Assembly (NCBI GenBank): GCA_030527105.1
Contig: JAUNBK010000008.1
Location: 1-38,060 of the forward strand
Direction: 5' to 3'
From: Planctomycetia bacterium
Lineage (GTDB): Bacteria; Planctomycetota; Planctomycetia; Pirellulales; Thermoguttaceae
DNA: 38,060 nucleotides
Of this stretch, positions 16,255-25,695 are shown in pieces (within the stretch, counting starts at the first letter, position 1; every line of letters starts with the position of its first letter). The notes under the pieces were generated by a model that saw nothing but the letters and a program-made list of their open reading frames with translations, was not told where the DNA came from and made no database searches. The position numbers were made by a program, and so were the translations under genes.

Positions 16255-18774
16255 TCATCGAGGTTTTTGATCGCGGCTAATGTAGTACAAAGTCGTCCAT
16301 GCTGCCATCGTGATGAGGATGAAGGAAAGCGCAGCGACCAAATTCACAAAGATGAATTGCCGCTCGATCGAACGCACCACCGGACCAATGCTGGATTCAA
16401 AGGATTTTTGGGTGAGGATGACCCACTCTCCCCCACCGGGCGTGCTTAAATTCACCTTTTCATATTGTGCAATCCACCGTTTCTCGTCACCTTTTGGGCT
16501 GCCAAAAGAGTCGAGCGGATCCCGATAATTGATCGCTTCCTCAAACGTGTCGGGGAGCATTTCGTGCGTGACATAATATTGGGGGCTCATTATCTCATCC
16601 GGGAGCGGTTTTCCTTGGCTGATGAGCGAATCGTACAACGGGTGCTGCAAGACTAATCCCTGATCCCTGCCTGGACGATGATCAATCAGAACGGCATATT
16701 GCGTCTTGGAACTTTGCATCTCGACGAACATTCCAACGCCCACACTCATGGAAACCGTGCCAACAAATTCGTTCGAAACGGGGCTAAAAACGGGAGCCGA
16801 TATCGCGACCATCCATTGTCCCGAGGACGGACTTCGAAACACCGACGAAATGCGCGGAGAGTATAATTCCGCCTCGTCTTCAGACCACGTGTCCGTATAA
16901 ATGCCGTTCTTTGCGAGGAAGGAAGTGTAATTTTTCCCAATCGTGGTGGAAAACGGGATTCTTGCCCCGGACAAACCCTCCTTATCACAAAAAAACCAAT
17001 TGGCAACGCGAGCGTTCAATCGGCGCGACACCTCATCAATCGGCAAGTCGGGGCTAAATTCTCCCGGCAAAAAACCTGGCGGTCGCGTCGCCTTGTCGAT
17101 CTCAGCGTCGGCAGTCTTTTTCTCTTGCGATCCTTCGATCGACCCAGCCCGATCCGCCTCGAGAAACTCAATGATTTTTTCGTTCTCCTCGCGAATGAGC
17201 CGGGTCGTGGGTCGCATCGTTGCTTCTTGGCGCTCCATGGGCGTGAATTCATGTGGTTGAAACTCTTCGGGAATCAACTTCTCGAGCAGAGCTTGAATCC
17301 TTTGCCTCCCTTTTGATTCAATAAAATGTTCCTGCGCCTCTGCGATTTCTTTGTCCGTCGCATCGGGATTCATCAAAGTATTGCGAAAAGCAACCCACTC
17401 GGGCGATTTCGTAATTTCGGAGACCAAAAAGCGGAACTTTGGATCCCACGCAACCTCCTCCACGGCATGAATCCGCCGCGCCAACTCGTACTCTGCATTT
17501 TTCGCAACGGCACGCGCCGCAAAGCGTTCGGACTCAACTGCCGACTTCTTGAGCGCATCGACACCCTCACGAATCGCGGCGTGAAACGCCCACGTCATGA
17601 AAAAGCCCATCGACAAGAGAAGAACGAGCGGCAGAATCGTGCACGCCAAGGCTAAAGGACGCCGCCGCCGACGCGCTTTATAACGCTCCCACGCATGATA
17701 AAGCTCGTCGATTGTTTGATATCGATCCTCCGGGTTCGGCTGAAGGCACTTCTCGATGAGTTGCGAGAGCGCGACGTCCATGCCAAGGCGCATTCGATGC
17801 CCGGTCGGGACGGGGCGCCGCCGAAGTTCGCGTCGATAAATCCTCAAACGCGACGTCAACTTGTTCGCGGTTTGGATTTTCTCCACCAACTCGGGTTTGT
17901 AGTGCGGCGGATTCTGCATCAACATATTGTACAAAATCGCACCCAAGGCATAAATATCCCACCGAACGTCCGGCGTGGCGTGGAGACTTGCCTGCTCGGG
18001 CGGCATATAAAAGAGCGTCCCCAACGCGGGAGTCATATCGTTCGACAAGCGCGATTGCCCGAAGTCGCCGATTCGCGGGTTGCCATCGTCGTCGAGAAGA
18101 ATGTTGCCGGGCTTCAAGTCGCAATGGACGATACCCTTTTTATGTGCGTGTCGAATTCCGCGCAAAAGCTCCTCAAAAATACGCTCCGCCTCGAAACGCG
18201 AGAGCTTTTTCGCACGAATTCTCTCGGCAAGCGATCCATTCCCAAAAAACTCCATCACGAAGTAAGGCGGCTCCGAGTCCCACCCCACGGCAAGAAGTTG
18301 AACGATATTCCTATCCGTGAAAAGAAGCGCCAACTTCTCGACTTCTTGCGACAGAAGCTCTGAATTGAGCGCGTCTTTGTGCGTAAAAAACTTAATCGCG
18401 ACACGTCTCTGCGTATTATTCTGGCGCGCCTCCCACACTTCTCCATAGGCTCCGCGCCCAAGGAATCTCTCGAAGCGATACCCGCTGATGAGTCCCGGCG
18501 GAATGAGCGGAACGGACGCCTTCTGAACCGCGCCCGATCCGGAGTTGCTGGAGCCAGAGTTGCCCGATCCAGAATTGTCGTAGTTGGCAGATTTCGGCGC
18601 CATTTGCGAGCCGCCATTTAGATCATAGACTTCCGTCCGGGCGTTATCTTCCGTCCGGTAGACTTCCTCCGTCCTCTCGCCTTCCGAAATGACAATCGTC
18701 ACATCGTCAAGCTGCTCATCAATGAGGCGTGTTTCTTGAAAATCTTCCGCCTTTTCCTTGTCGGGGTCGCTCAC
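16255..18774 (-). CDS. Transmembrane Ser/Thr protein kinase with extracellular sensor domain
   Basis: An 839-residue Hanks-type kinase. A Gly/Ser/Asn linker (about 66-82) precedes the kinase domain: glycine loop GRGAYGEV (106-113), VAIK with Lys128, HCDLKPGN (217-224) with catalytic Asp219, DFG (237-239), PPE (258-260). HCD in place of HRD makes it a non-RD kinase. A membrane helix (about 376-397) leads to a region of about 400 residues outside, then a second helix near the end (IFVNLVAALSFILITMAAWTTLYY). The outer part (SPSSGQWMVAISAPVFSPVSNEFVGTVSMSV in two adjoining parts) looks like a CACHE sensor. The start is the GTG at 18774, whose GTGA overlaps the stop of the upstream gene, with GGGGGAG just before; the frame open to 18885 is rejected. 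Confidence 0.9.
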   Translation of the reverse strand: MSDPDKEKAEDFQETRLIDEQLDDVTIVISEGERTEEVYRTEDNARTEVYDLNGGSQMAPKSANYDNSGSGNSGSSNSGSGAVQKASVPLIPPGLISGYRFERFLGRGAYGEVWEARQNNTQRRVAIKFFTHKDALNSELLSQEVEKLALLFTDRNIVQLLAVGWDSEPPYFVMEFFGNGSLAERIRAKKLSRFEAERIFEELLRGIRHAHKKGIVHCDLKPGNILLDDDGNPRIGDFGQSRLSNDMTPALGTLFYMPPEQASLHATPDVRWDIYALGAILYNMLMQNPPHYKPELVEKIQTANKLTSRLRIYRRELRRRPVPTGHRMRLGMDVALSQLIEKCLQPNPEDRYQTIDELYHAWERYKARRRRRPLALACTILPLVLLLSMGFFMTWAFHAAIREGVDALKKSAVESERFAARAVAKNAEYELARRIHAVEEVAWDPKFRFLVSEITKSPEWVAFRNTLMNPDATDKEIAEAQEHFIESKGRQRIQALLEKLIPEEFQPHEFTPMERQEATMRPTTRLIREENEKIIEFLEADRAGSIEGSQEKKTADAEIDKATRPPGFLPGEFSPDLPIDEVSRRLNARVANWFFCDKEGLSGARIPFSTTIGKNYTSFLAKNGIYTDTWSEDEAELYSPRISSVFRSPSSGQWMVAISAPVFSPVSNEFVGTVSMSVGVGMFVEMQSSKTQYAVLIDHRPGRDQGLVLQHPLYDSLISQGKPLPDEIMSPQYYVTHEMLPDTFEEAINYRDPLDSFGSPKGDEKRWIAQYEKVNLSTPGGGEWVILTQKSFESSIGPVVRSIERQFIFVNLVAALSFILITMAAWTTLYYISRDQKPR

Positions 18775-19319
18775 GCACTCCCCCTTTTTCGTTTCGGAGA
18801 CTCGTGTTTGCGCGCCTTCAAGAAGAGGAGACCTAAAGAAGAAATAAGCGAGAACGCGCAGATGCTCGACGCGACGTATATCCACCTTCGGCAGACGCTT
18901 TGATTCTCTTCAATCATTCTTTCGAGTCTCGTTTGCGGCGCAGCAATGCCCGGGCGAAGAGTCTCTTGCCACAGACGCCATGTGTCGAAAATGCTCATCT
19001 CCTCCACTCGAGGCACCTCGGGGAACGTTGCGTACCAATATGCCGCAAGCCCGCCCGAGATGAGAGCAACAACCATTAGAAAGCACAACACCCCCATCCG
19101 CTTTTGGCGCACGCCCGCCTCGGCATCCAAGGACAAATGGGCGGAAGGCGCGGCGGTTTCTTCGCGATCTTCATAAGGGAGGGTTTTTAGCTCCCGAAAC
19201 GACGGAATCGAAAGGTTGATTCCGCACTCGCACGGGATACTCCCCCCCGCTTGCATCTGCGTTGCCTCATGTGTCTTTCCGCACGGGCAGACAACTTGAT
19301 AATATCTACATTTGACCAT
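18771..19319 (-). CDS. Zinc-ribbon membrane protein coupled to the kinase
   Basis: A 182-residue protein. The N-terminus has two Cys-x-Cys pairs (VCPCGKTHEAT and IPCECGINL), a likely zinc ribbon in the cytoplasm. Two hydrophobic segments follow (about 75-96, GVLCFLMVVALISGGLAAYWY, and about 148-168, IYVASSICAFSLISSLGLLFL), separated by a loop with WRLWQETLRPG. The end is basic (KARKHESPKRKRG). No named family is recognised. Its stop codon overlaps the GTG start of the kinase by four bases, so the two are translated together and probably act together. Start codon has no strong ribosome binding site. Confidence 0.72.
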   Translation of the reverse strand: MVKCRYYQVVCPCGKTHEATQMQAGGSIPCECGINLSIPSFRELKTLPYEDREETAAPSAHLSLDAEAGVRQKRMGVLCFLMVVALISGGLAAYWYATFPEVPRVEEMSIFDTWRLWQETLRPGIAAPQTRLERMIEENQSVCRRWIYVASSICAFSLISSLGLLFLKARKHESPKRKRGSA

Positions 19320-19689
19320 GACACGTCTCTATATTATAATACGCCCCGTTTAATTTTTGATTTTTTATACCCGAGGTTCCAACGACGAGTGTTTAGGTGG
19401 AATTCCTCGCAAAATAATATGATTATTCCACAATACCCACGATGTATGTTTGTATGGAAGAGAGCTTCCTCCCATAATCATACCCTTTTTCGCCTCTTTT
19501 GCCAAGGGGGGAAGGGAAAAATCTAAAGATTTTTGGGCGTGCGAAATTCTTTGAGGATCAAGTCGGACGAATTTGCACGTCTCGCTTGACACATCGCGCA
19601 CTCCATGGTACAATTCACCTGTTGATGTGTGGATTGTGTCACGTTGAAAGACACGCCACTTTTTTGAGTACATTCCCACCAAAAGGAAC
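19320..19689. other. Divergent intergenic region
   Basis: Contains the promoter at 19586-19614 and a small inverted repeat at 19517-19534 (AAAAATC/GATTTTT). No gene is supported. Confidence 0.5.
19586..19614 (+). promoter_or_regulatory. Sigma70-type promoter of the alpha-galactosidase-like gene
   Basis: TTGACA at 19586-19591, a 17-nt spacer and TACAAT at 19609-19614, about 75 nt upstream of the start. Confidence 0.8.
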
Positions 19690-22600
19690 ATGTCTATGAG
19701 ATATTATCCCCTATTTTTGTGCTTCTGTTTTTGGGCTTGCCAAGCCGGGGCGGAAGATTTCGTTATCCAGAACCAATTTGTCAAGGTTGAATACGACCTG
19801 CACGATGGCGAGCTTGAGTTGGACGATCTTGCCGAAGCTCGCGTCGTTGCAAAGAGCGTCACGCAAGACAAGGACGCGCTTTTCCTCAAGGGTATTGAGA
19901 TTTCCCCGGATGTCGAAGGGACGCTGAAGATTTGGATTGAGCCTAACGCACCATGGGTATGTTTTCGTTGGGAACTTGCCGCGAAAAACGACGACGCGCA
20001 GCTCGCCCGGCTCGATGCGCCACTCTTTCGGCTCGACGACGATTGGCGTCCAGACGAGATGAAGGCGCTCGGTACGGCGGGACTGTCCAACGTTGATGAA
20101 CACTCCGGAAGCTACATGTTTCTTGCCATCGCGAAACCTCGTGTGCGCTCTGGTGTCGTGGCGGGGTGGATATCGGCAGAAGTCGGAAGCGGTATCGTAA
20201 AAAGCGGGCGCGACAACGAGCATGTCCTTCTCGAAATGTTTGAGGAGTTCGGCTCCCTAAAAATCCGCAAGGGGGAAACGCGTCTTTCCGATTGGTTCGT
20301 GATTGGGAAATTTGACGACGCGCGACTCGGGCTGGAGGCGTATGCCGAGTGTGTGGCGAAGTTTTTTGAGATCGAGATGAAGCCCGCGCCGAGTGGGTAT
20401 TGCACGTGGTATTCCGATAAAAATAGAGGGGCGGGGAGTGCAGAGACGACGGAGGAGTTTGCTTTGTGCGCAGCGAAAAAACTCGTTCCCTACGGGATGA
20501 ATTTCTTCCAAATCGACGACAAATGGCAATGCGGCGCGTCGAGAAACGGTCCCAATAAGAATTTCATGGCGCATCGCCCGGATGGCCCCTACCCCAACGG
20601 GATGAAGCCCACAGCAGAGACGCTCAACCAATGCGGACTCACGGCGGGACTTTGGTTCATGCCTTTTTCGGGGAATTATAATGATCCGTATTATGCCGAC
20701 AAACAAGATTGGTTCGTCAAAAGTGCGATTGATTACCCAACGCCGGGCGAGAAAAACACACGACGCTATAACAACGTTAGCCAAAAGAAAAACGCTCCCT
20801 ACGAGACTTTCTGGGGCGGAACCGCTCTCGATTTCACGAATCCAGCGGTGGTGGACTACGTGCAGCGCGAGGTCGATCAAATCGCGAACGATTGGGGGTA
20901 TAAGTACTTCAAAATCGATGGAACTTGGGTCGCAATGGCAATTGAACAGCTTTATGTGAACGATGCCTATTTGCCAGACGATATTGGGCTTCAAATCTTC
21001 CACGACCCCTCGCTCACGAACGTCGAGGTGTTTCGCAAGGCGCTTAAGCTCGTTCGCGACACGGCAGGAGACGAGGTCTTCATCATGTCGTGCAACATCT
21101 CGCAAAACATGCGCTCAATGGGCGGCGCGTATGGATTGGTCGATGCAATGCGCGTTGGTCCCGACAATGGCTCTACTTGGAAGGGAATTTGCGCGGGCCC
21201 CATTCGTGGATCGGCTCGATATTTTTTCAATGGGCGCGTCTGGTGGAACGATCCCGACCCCGTCTACGTGAGGGATTCGATTCCGCTCTCCCACGCGCGT
21301 TTGAGTACGACTTGGGCGGCTATGAGTGGGCAACTCTTTGCCTTTAGCGACTGGCTGCCGGATCTGTCGGACGAGAGAGTCGAAGTCCTACGAAGAACCT
21401 TGCAAAATCACAAAAGCCTCAACGTCCGCCCGGTCGACCTCTTCGAGTCGCCATTGGCAAACATCTGGCTTCTTTCTGAGGACGCAACGGCAGACTCTCC
21501 CGAGAGGAACATCGTCGCGATTTTCAATTGGAGTGACACAGAGCCGCTCAAGATAAACGAGGATTTGCGTTTCATCGGTCTGAATCCTGGGAAAGAATAC
21601 GCCGTGTACGATTTTTGGAACAAACGTTTTCTCCCTGTGGTGAAAGATCGTTTGGAGGTCGATGTGCCGCCGGGGTCATGTGCCGTTTTTTCGCTGCGCG
21701 CGCTCGAGGAGCACCCCATGCTGGTTTCTTCGTCGAGACACGTCGCAAGTCCGATTCTTGAGGTCGAAAAAGAGGTGTGGAACTCTGAAGAACGCGAGCT
21801 TCTCGGCGTGAGTCAGGTCGTTTTGAACGATCCATACGAACTCGCTATTTATGTGCCATCCGGCTTGCGCCTGCTGCGCGTGGATGTGGAAAACCTCGCC
21901 AAAGACGCGCCAGAAGTGCAATCGTGGTCGATTCAATACTGGGGCAACGTCGCGGTGCTTCGTTTTACGCTTGCGTCGGAAGAGATGCCGAAAGTGGCGC
22001 CGATGCCGCTCGTTGGGTCGAAGGAAAACGAGGCGCTTTTCTCGCGCAAAGTCCAATGGCGCATCACGTTTGAGCCTGCCTCGACGGAGAGCGCGAAGCT
22101 GTCGTTCTCTCCCGATTTCGATCTGGATTCGCGCGCGTGGTACGATGGTGCTCACTTGAGTTGGTCGCCCATTCATTCTTTTGGCTTTGTGCTCGAAAGA
22201 CGCGAAATCACCCAGACCAACCCGGACGACTCGAATTTGGTCGTGCGGCGCATTGCGGATACGAATTTTGAGGACACCACGGCGCAGCTCGGGAAGAAAT
22301 ACGAGTATCGAATCAGGCTTCTTGATTTCAACGGAGACGCGAGCGAGGATTTTCGCACGGTTGAAGTGCAGATGCCGGAGCCGCTCATTCTGCCCCAGGA
22401 GAATCCAAAGCCAGACCTGGCGCTCGAGAAAATGCAGCCTTTGAGCCAAAAAACAGCGTGGGGGAGCGTTCAAACGAACCGCTCTTGCGCAGGCAATCCG
22501 CTTTCGCTCGGCGGAAAGAAATTCGAGGAGGGCGTCGGAATTCACGCCAGTGGCTTGCTGGTGTACGAAATACCAGACGGCGCGAAGAAGTTCGTGGCAA

Positions 22601-22860
22601 CGGTTGGTTTGGACGATTTCCACATGAAGGACAACCGAAGAAGCGCCATTGTGCGCGTTTATGTGGACACGAAAAAAGAAGGGGAAGCTCCGATTTTACT
22701 CGTTGCCTCGCCCCTTTTGTCCAACGGGACGATTGCCATGTGGAGGTTCAACGCAGAAATTCCCGAGGGTGCGCGCGAACTCCGCCTCGAGGTTGACGAT
22801 GCGGACGACGGAATCGCTTGCGACCACGTCGATATCGTTGAAGCTGGTTTCCTCCGCTAA
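19690..22860 (+). CDS. Secreted alpha-galactosidase-like glycosidase with NPCBM domain
   Basis: A 1056-residue protein with a signal peptide (about residues 1-21, ending CQAGAED). A beta-sandwich N-domain precedes a GH-D clan (GH27/GH36) barrel with QIDDKWQ (274-280), YFKIDGTW with candidate nucleophile Asp410, and RVGPDNG with candidate acid/base Asp492. A C-terminal sandwich, an FN3-like stretch (about 800-910) and an NPCBM-type carbohydrate-binding domain follow (SLGGKKFEEGVGIHASG, DGIACDHVDIVEAGF). It should release alpha-linked galactose or a similar sugar outside the cytoplasm; the exact linkage is not readable. Start at 19690, or at 19696 with AAGGA 8 nt upstream. It has its own promoter and ends 17 bp from the convergent cca gene. 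Confidence 0.87.
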   Translation: MSMRYYPLFLCFCFWACQAGAEDFVIQNQFVKVEYDLHDGELELDDLAEARVVAKSVTQDKDALFLKGIEISPDVEGTLKIWIEPNAPWVCFRWELAAKNDDAQLARLDAPLFRLDDDWRPDEMKALGTAGLSNVDEHSGSYMFLAIAKPRVRSGVVAGWISAEVGSGIVKSGRDNEHVLLEMFEEFGSLKIRKGETRLSDWFVIGKFDDARLGLEAYAECVAKFFEIEMKPAPSGYCTWYSDKNRGAGSAETTEEFALCAAKKLVPYGMNFFQIDDKWQCGASRNGPNKNFMAHRPDGPYPNGMKPTAETLNQCGLTAGLWFMPFSGNYNDPYYADKQDWFVKSAIDYPTPGEKNTRRYNNVSQKKNAPYETFWGGTALDFTNPAVVDYVQREVDQIANDWGYKYFKIDGTWVAMAIEQLYVNDAYLPDDIGLQIFHDPSLTNVEVFRKALKLVRDTAGDEVFIMSCNISQNMRSMGGAYGLVDAMRVGPDNGSTWKGICAGPIRGSARYFFNGRVWWNDPDPVYVRDSIPLSHARLSTTWAAMSGQLFAFSDWLPDLSDERVEVLRRTLQNHKSLNVRPVDLFESPLANIWLLSEDATADSPERNIVAIFNWSDTEPLKINEDLRFIGLNPGKEYAVYDFWNKRFLPVVKDRLEVDVPPGSCAVFSLRALEEHPMLVSSSRHVASPILEVEKEVWNSEERELLGVSQVVLNDPYELAIYVPSGLRLLRVDVENLAKDAPEVQSWSIQYWGNVAVLRFTLASEEMPKVAPMPLVGSKENEALFSRKVQWRITFEPASTESAKLSFSPDFDLDSRAWYDGAHLSWSPIHSFGFVLERREITQTNPDDSNLVVRRIADTNFEDTTAQLGKKYEYRIRLLDFNGDASEDFRTVEVQMPEPLILPQENPKPDLALEKMQPLSQKTAWGSVQTNRSCAGNPLSLGGKKFEEGVGIHASGLLVYEIPDGAKKFVATVGLDDFHMKDNRRSAIVRVYVDTKKEGEAPILLVASPLLSNGTIAMWRFNAEIPEGARELRLEVDDADDGIACDHVDIVEAGFLR

Positions 22861-22877
22861 CGCGCCTCCCCAAAAAC

Positions 22878-24278
22878 TCACCCAAGTCTCGTGTTCGGAC
22901 GCCCACGCTTTTGGAGATACTGCGAGAGCCAAGCGTCCGCCGAGTCGGGATCAAGAAAAACGCCGTCCAGCTGCGCTTCCCACGCATCTTGCAACATCGT
23001 CTTGAACTGCGGGGAGGGTGCGAGACCCCGCGCGACTAAATCACGCCCTTGTATGAGCGGCTTTTGCGCACGCTGGTCGACGCCCAGCTCACGGGCACGC
23101 TCCACCCAATCCGAGAAATGGAGGCGCGGCGCGGTAGGAAGCCCCGAGGCACAGCGTCCCTCGAGATCTGCCGAGGCGAGGTAGTTCCACATTACGAGGT
23201 TCGACGGCTCCAATTTCTCCGCGAGACGCCGCAGCGTTGTGTCGTCCCCCTTCCACCGGATGTACCAATCGTGGCAGCGCGCCAAAACTGCGACGTGGCG
23301 GACAAGCCAAAGCGGTGCGCGCATTTGGAGAAGGAACTGCTCGGCAACCTCTTTTCCCAATCTGGCGTGTCCTTTTGTCGAGATGCCCCCACCCTTCTTT
23401 TCGATGAGCGACGCAGGCTTGCCAATGTCGTGCAGTAGCGCGGCAAAAAGAAGAATCGTCGTCTCTCTCTCGGGGAGGCGGAACTCGTCCGCAATCAAAC
23501 GCGCGGCAACGCAAGTCTGTCGAACGTGTTCGAAGAGGTCGCCCTCGGGGTGATATTCGGATTTTTGAGGGATTCCGACGAGCGCGAACAACTCGGGGAA
23601 ACACTCCAGCCAAGTCGTTTGAAGCAGAACGTCCAATCCTTTCTCAGGGTAGCGCCCTTTGGTTGCCCACTTGCGCCACTCCTCGAAGATACGCTCTTGA
23701 GACAGCGTGACGAACTCCGGTTTCACGCGTTTGCAAAGCTCGATCGTTCTCTCGTCCATTTCGAAGCCGAACCTCGCGGCAAACTGCATTCCGCGCAGCA
23801 CACGCAGCGGATCCTCGCAAAACGCCTCGGAAGTTGCGCGAAGAATTCCGTTTTTAATGTCGTCCACACCATGATACGGGTCGCACAACTCTCCGTTGAG
23901 CCGCATTCCGATTGCGTTTATCGTGAAATCTCGCCGCGCCGCAGCCTGAGCGAACGTCAAAGTCGAGTCCGGCTCAACGACAAACGCCTTATGACCAACG
24001 CCGCTTTTCGACTCTCGGCGCGGAATCGCAAGATCGAACTCGTTCGCCACCTTCACGACGCTAAAACTCTGACCAACACAACTGATTTTGAAGTACGGCT
24101 TGAGCGCAGCGCAAATTTGGTCGTAGTCGAGTCCATAAACCTCGAAGTCCAAATCTTTCGGCTCAAGCCCTAAAATAAGATCTCGTACGCAACCACCAAC
24201 GGCGAGGAAATCAGAAGCCCCCGCCTCCCTGAGAAGCGCGTCTATATGCAGAATTCTTTTGTCAAAATTGGGTTGCAT
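22878..24278 (-). CDS. cca: CCA tRNA nucleotidyltransferase / poly(A) polymerase family, with HD domain
   Basis: A 466-residue class II nucleotidyltransferase. It has the GG motif LAVGGCVRDLILG, the metal-binding DLDFEVYG, RRDFTINAIG, and the nucleotide-recognition stretch EDPLRVLRGMQFAARFGF. An HD phosphohydrolase domain follows (ALLHDIGKP), as in proteobacterial CCA enzymes with repair functions. It adds or repairs the CCA end of tRNA in the cytoplasm. It starts 13 bp after the stop of the flavodoxin-fold gene, so both are probably on one transcript; its ribosome binding site is weak. A poly(A) polymerase of the same family cannot be excluded. Confidence 0.9.
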   Translation of the reverse strand: MQPNFDKRILHIDALLREAGASDFLAVGGCVRDLILGLEPKDLDFEVYGLDYDQICAALKPYFKISCVGQSFSVVKVANEFDLAIPRRESKSGVGHKAFVVEPDSTLTFAQAAARRDFTINAIGMRLNGELCDPYHGVDDIKNGILRATSEAFCEDPLRVLRGMQFAARFGFEMDERTIELCKRVKPEFVTLSQERIFEEWRKWATKGRYPEKGLDVLLQTTWLECFPELFALVGIPQKSEYHPEGDLFEHVRQTCVAARLIADEFRLPERETTILLFAALLHDIGKPASLIEKKGGGISTKGHARLGKEVAEQFLLQMRAPLWLVRHVAVLARCHDWYIRWKGDDTTLRRLAEKLEPSNLVMWNYLASADLEGRCASGLPTAPRLHFSDWVERARELGVDQRAQKPLIQGRDLVARGLAPSPQFKTMLQDAWEAQLDGVFLDPDSADAWLSQYLQKRGRPNTRLG

Positions 24279-24291
24279 TGGTGCTTTTCTG

Positions 24292-24873
24292 CTACTTGGA
24301 TTTCTCGATCAACAAACTTTTGGCATCCTCCAACCATTTTGCGCGCTCTTCAGGCGAGCTCATAATGACAGAGGCGAAATTGATTCTCGTGCAGTCGTCC
24401 ACTCCAACGGTTTTGAAAACGATGTTTTTCCACAAATTCTCGAGCGGGTCGCCATTGATCTGCACTTCGATGTCCTGCGGCGTGTTGCCGGTCGTGAAAA
24501 CGATCGCTTTTCGACCTTCGAGCTTCCGGACGGGACCGTCCGCCGTGAAAGCGTAGCAAAAACCTTGTCGAATGACGCGATCAATCCACCCCTTCAAAAT
24601 CGCGGGAGGCATCCCCCACCAATTTGGATGAATGACCACAAACAAGTCGGTCGCCAACACTTGTTCAATATCGTCAAGAAGAGCGCCGCTCACATTCTCT
24701 TTGGCAAGCGCCAACTCCTCCTGCGTGAGAACGGGGTTGAATCCTTCCGCATACAAATCTCTCAGAACGACATTCATTCCCGCCGCTTCAAGCGTTTCGA
24801 CCGCCAAGTTTGCGAGCGCGCCACAAAAGCTACCTTCCGCATTCTGATGCGCGAGCACAACAAGAGCATTCAT
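24292..24873 (-). CDS. Flavodoxin-fold NAD(P)H dehydrogenase (quinone) family protein
   Basis: A 193-residue protein of the flavodoxin-2/NQO family: MNALVVLAHQNAEGSFCGAL as the first strand and FMN phosphate loop, then HPNWWGMPPAILKGWIDRV, the family's typical dimer and flavin contact, and FTTGNTP. Members reduce quinones or other electrophiles with NAD(P)H using FMN or FAD in the cytoplasm. AGGAG lies 6 nt before the ATG. It sits between the zinc-ribbon gene (26 bp upstream) and cca (13 bp downstream) in one direction. No residue lets me name the substrate. Confidence 0.88.
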   Translation of the reverse strand: MNALVVLAHQNAEGSFCGALANLAVETLEAAGMNVVLRDLYAEGFNPVLTQEELALAKENVSGALLDDIEQVLATDLFVVIHPNWWGMPPAILKGWIDRVIRQGFCYAFTADGPVRKLEGRKAIVFTTGNTPQDIEVQINGDPLENLWKNIVFKTVGVDDCTRINFASVIMSSPEERAKWLEDAKSLLIEKSK

Positions 24874-24899
24874 TCTCGTCTCCTATTTGTTTCCTAAGA

Positions 24900-25634
24900 T
24901 TAAACGTGGTAATTTTCTGGCAAATAAATCAACCGACCGCACGACGCACACAAAACGGGTTGTCGATTCTCTGCCATCATCGTGATCTGGTTGAGTGTCA
25001 CTTTTGTGTGGCACCCTTGGCAGCTGGTGCCTTCAACCAGCGCGAGAGAATCGAATTTCTTCGCACCAAAAATGCGCTTGTATGTCGTGAGAAACTCATC
25101 CTCAAGCTCGCTTTCCACCTCGGAAAAATCAACCTTTATTCGTCGAATTTCGTTTTCAACGGTCTCTTTTTCGCTGGCGACATCCGCGCGAATTTTCTCC
25201 AGTTGGGAATATCCAAGAGCGCACGCGGCTTTTGCTTTATCCCCGGCAGCTTTGAGGTCGTCCATCCTGTCGAGCGCCTCAAGAATTTCGTCTGCCAAGA
25301 CGGCATTTGCCGCTTCGTCCGCCGCGATTTGGTCGCGCAACGCTGCATATTCACGATTGTCTTTCGCTTCGAGGAGCTGCTGCTTTCGACGCGCGATATT
25401 CTGCTCGTTTTTCTCGAGTTGCGCTTGTTTTTCGTCAGTGGCGATGCGCAAGTCGATCACGCGCCTCACGGCAGCCTCCTGCTCACTTTGCAACTCAGCC
25501 GCGCGCATTTCCGCCGCTTTCACTTTTCGCGGACCTCGATTGAGCCTGTCCATCAGGTCGGCAAACTGCCGGTGCATCCGATGAAGCGTCTGCAACACCT
25601 TGTTAAAATCGGTTTGGGAATCCTTGCCGCTCAT
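24900..25634 (-). CDS. C4-type zinc-ribbon coiled-coil protein
   Basis: A 244-residue protein. Residues about 1-175 form a long charged coiled coil (EAKDNREYAALRDQIAADEA), and the end carries four cysteines in the pattern CQGC-(23)-CASCGRLIYL, the C4 zinc ribbon of the zf-RING_7 family. Homologues such as chlamydial CdsZ act as chaperones or nucleic-acid-associated factors; the role here is unknown. It has no signal peptide. It leads the run of three close genes that ends with cca. Ribosome binding site weak. Confidence 0.88.
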   Translation of the reverse strand: MSGKDSQTDFNKVLQTLHRMHRQFADLMDRLNRGPRKVKAAEMRAAELQSEQEAAVRRVIDLRIATDEKQAQLEKNEQNIARRKQQLLEAKDNREYAALRDQIAADEAANAVLADEILEALDRMDDLKAAGDKAKAACALGYSQLEKIRADVASEKETVENEIRRIKVDFSEVESELEDEFLTTYKRIFGAKKFDSLALVEGTSCQGCHTKVTLNQITMMAENRQPVLCASCGRLIYLPENYHV

Positions 25635-25695
25635 GTTTTTTTGCCTGTCTTCTGATTAATGGAGGTCTATAGTCATTTCGTGTAGAAAATTCCCA

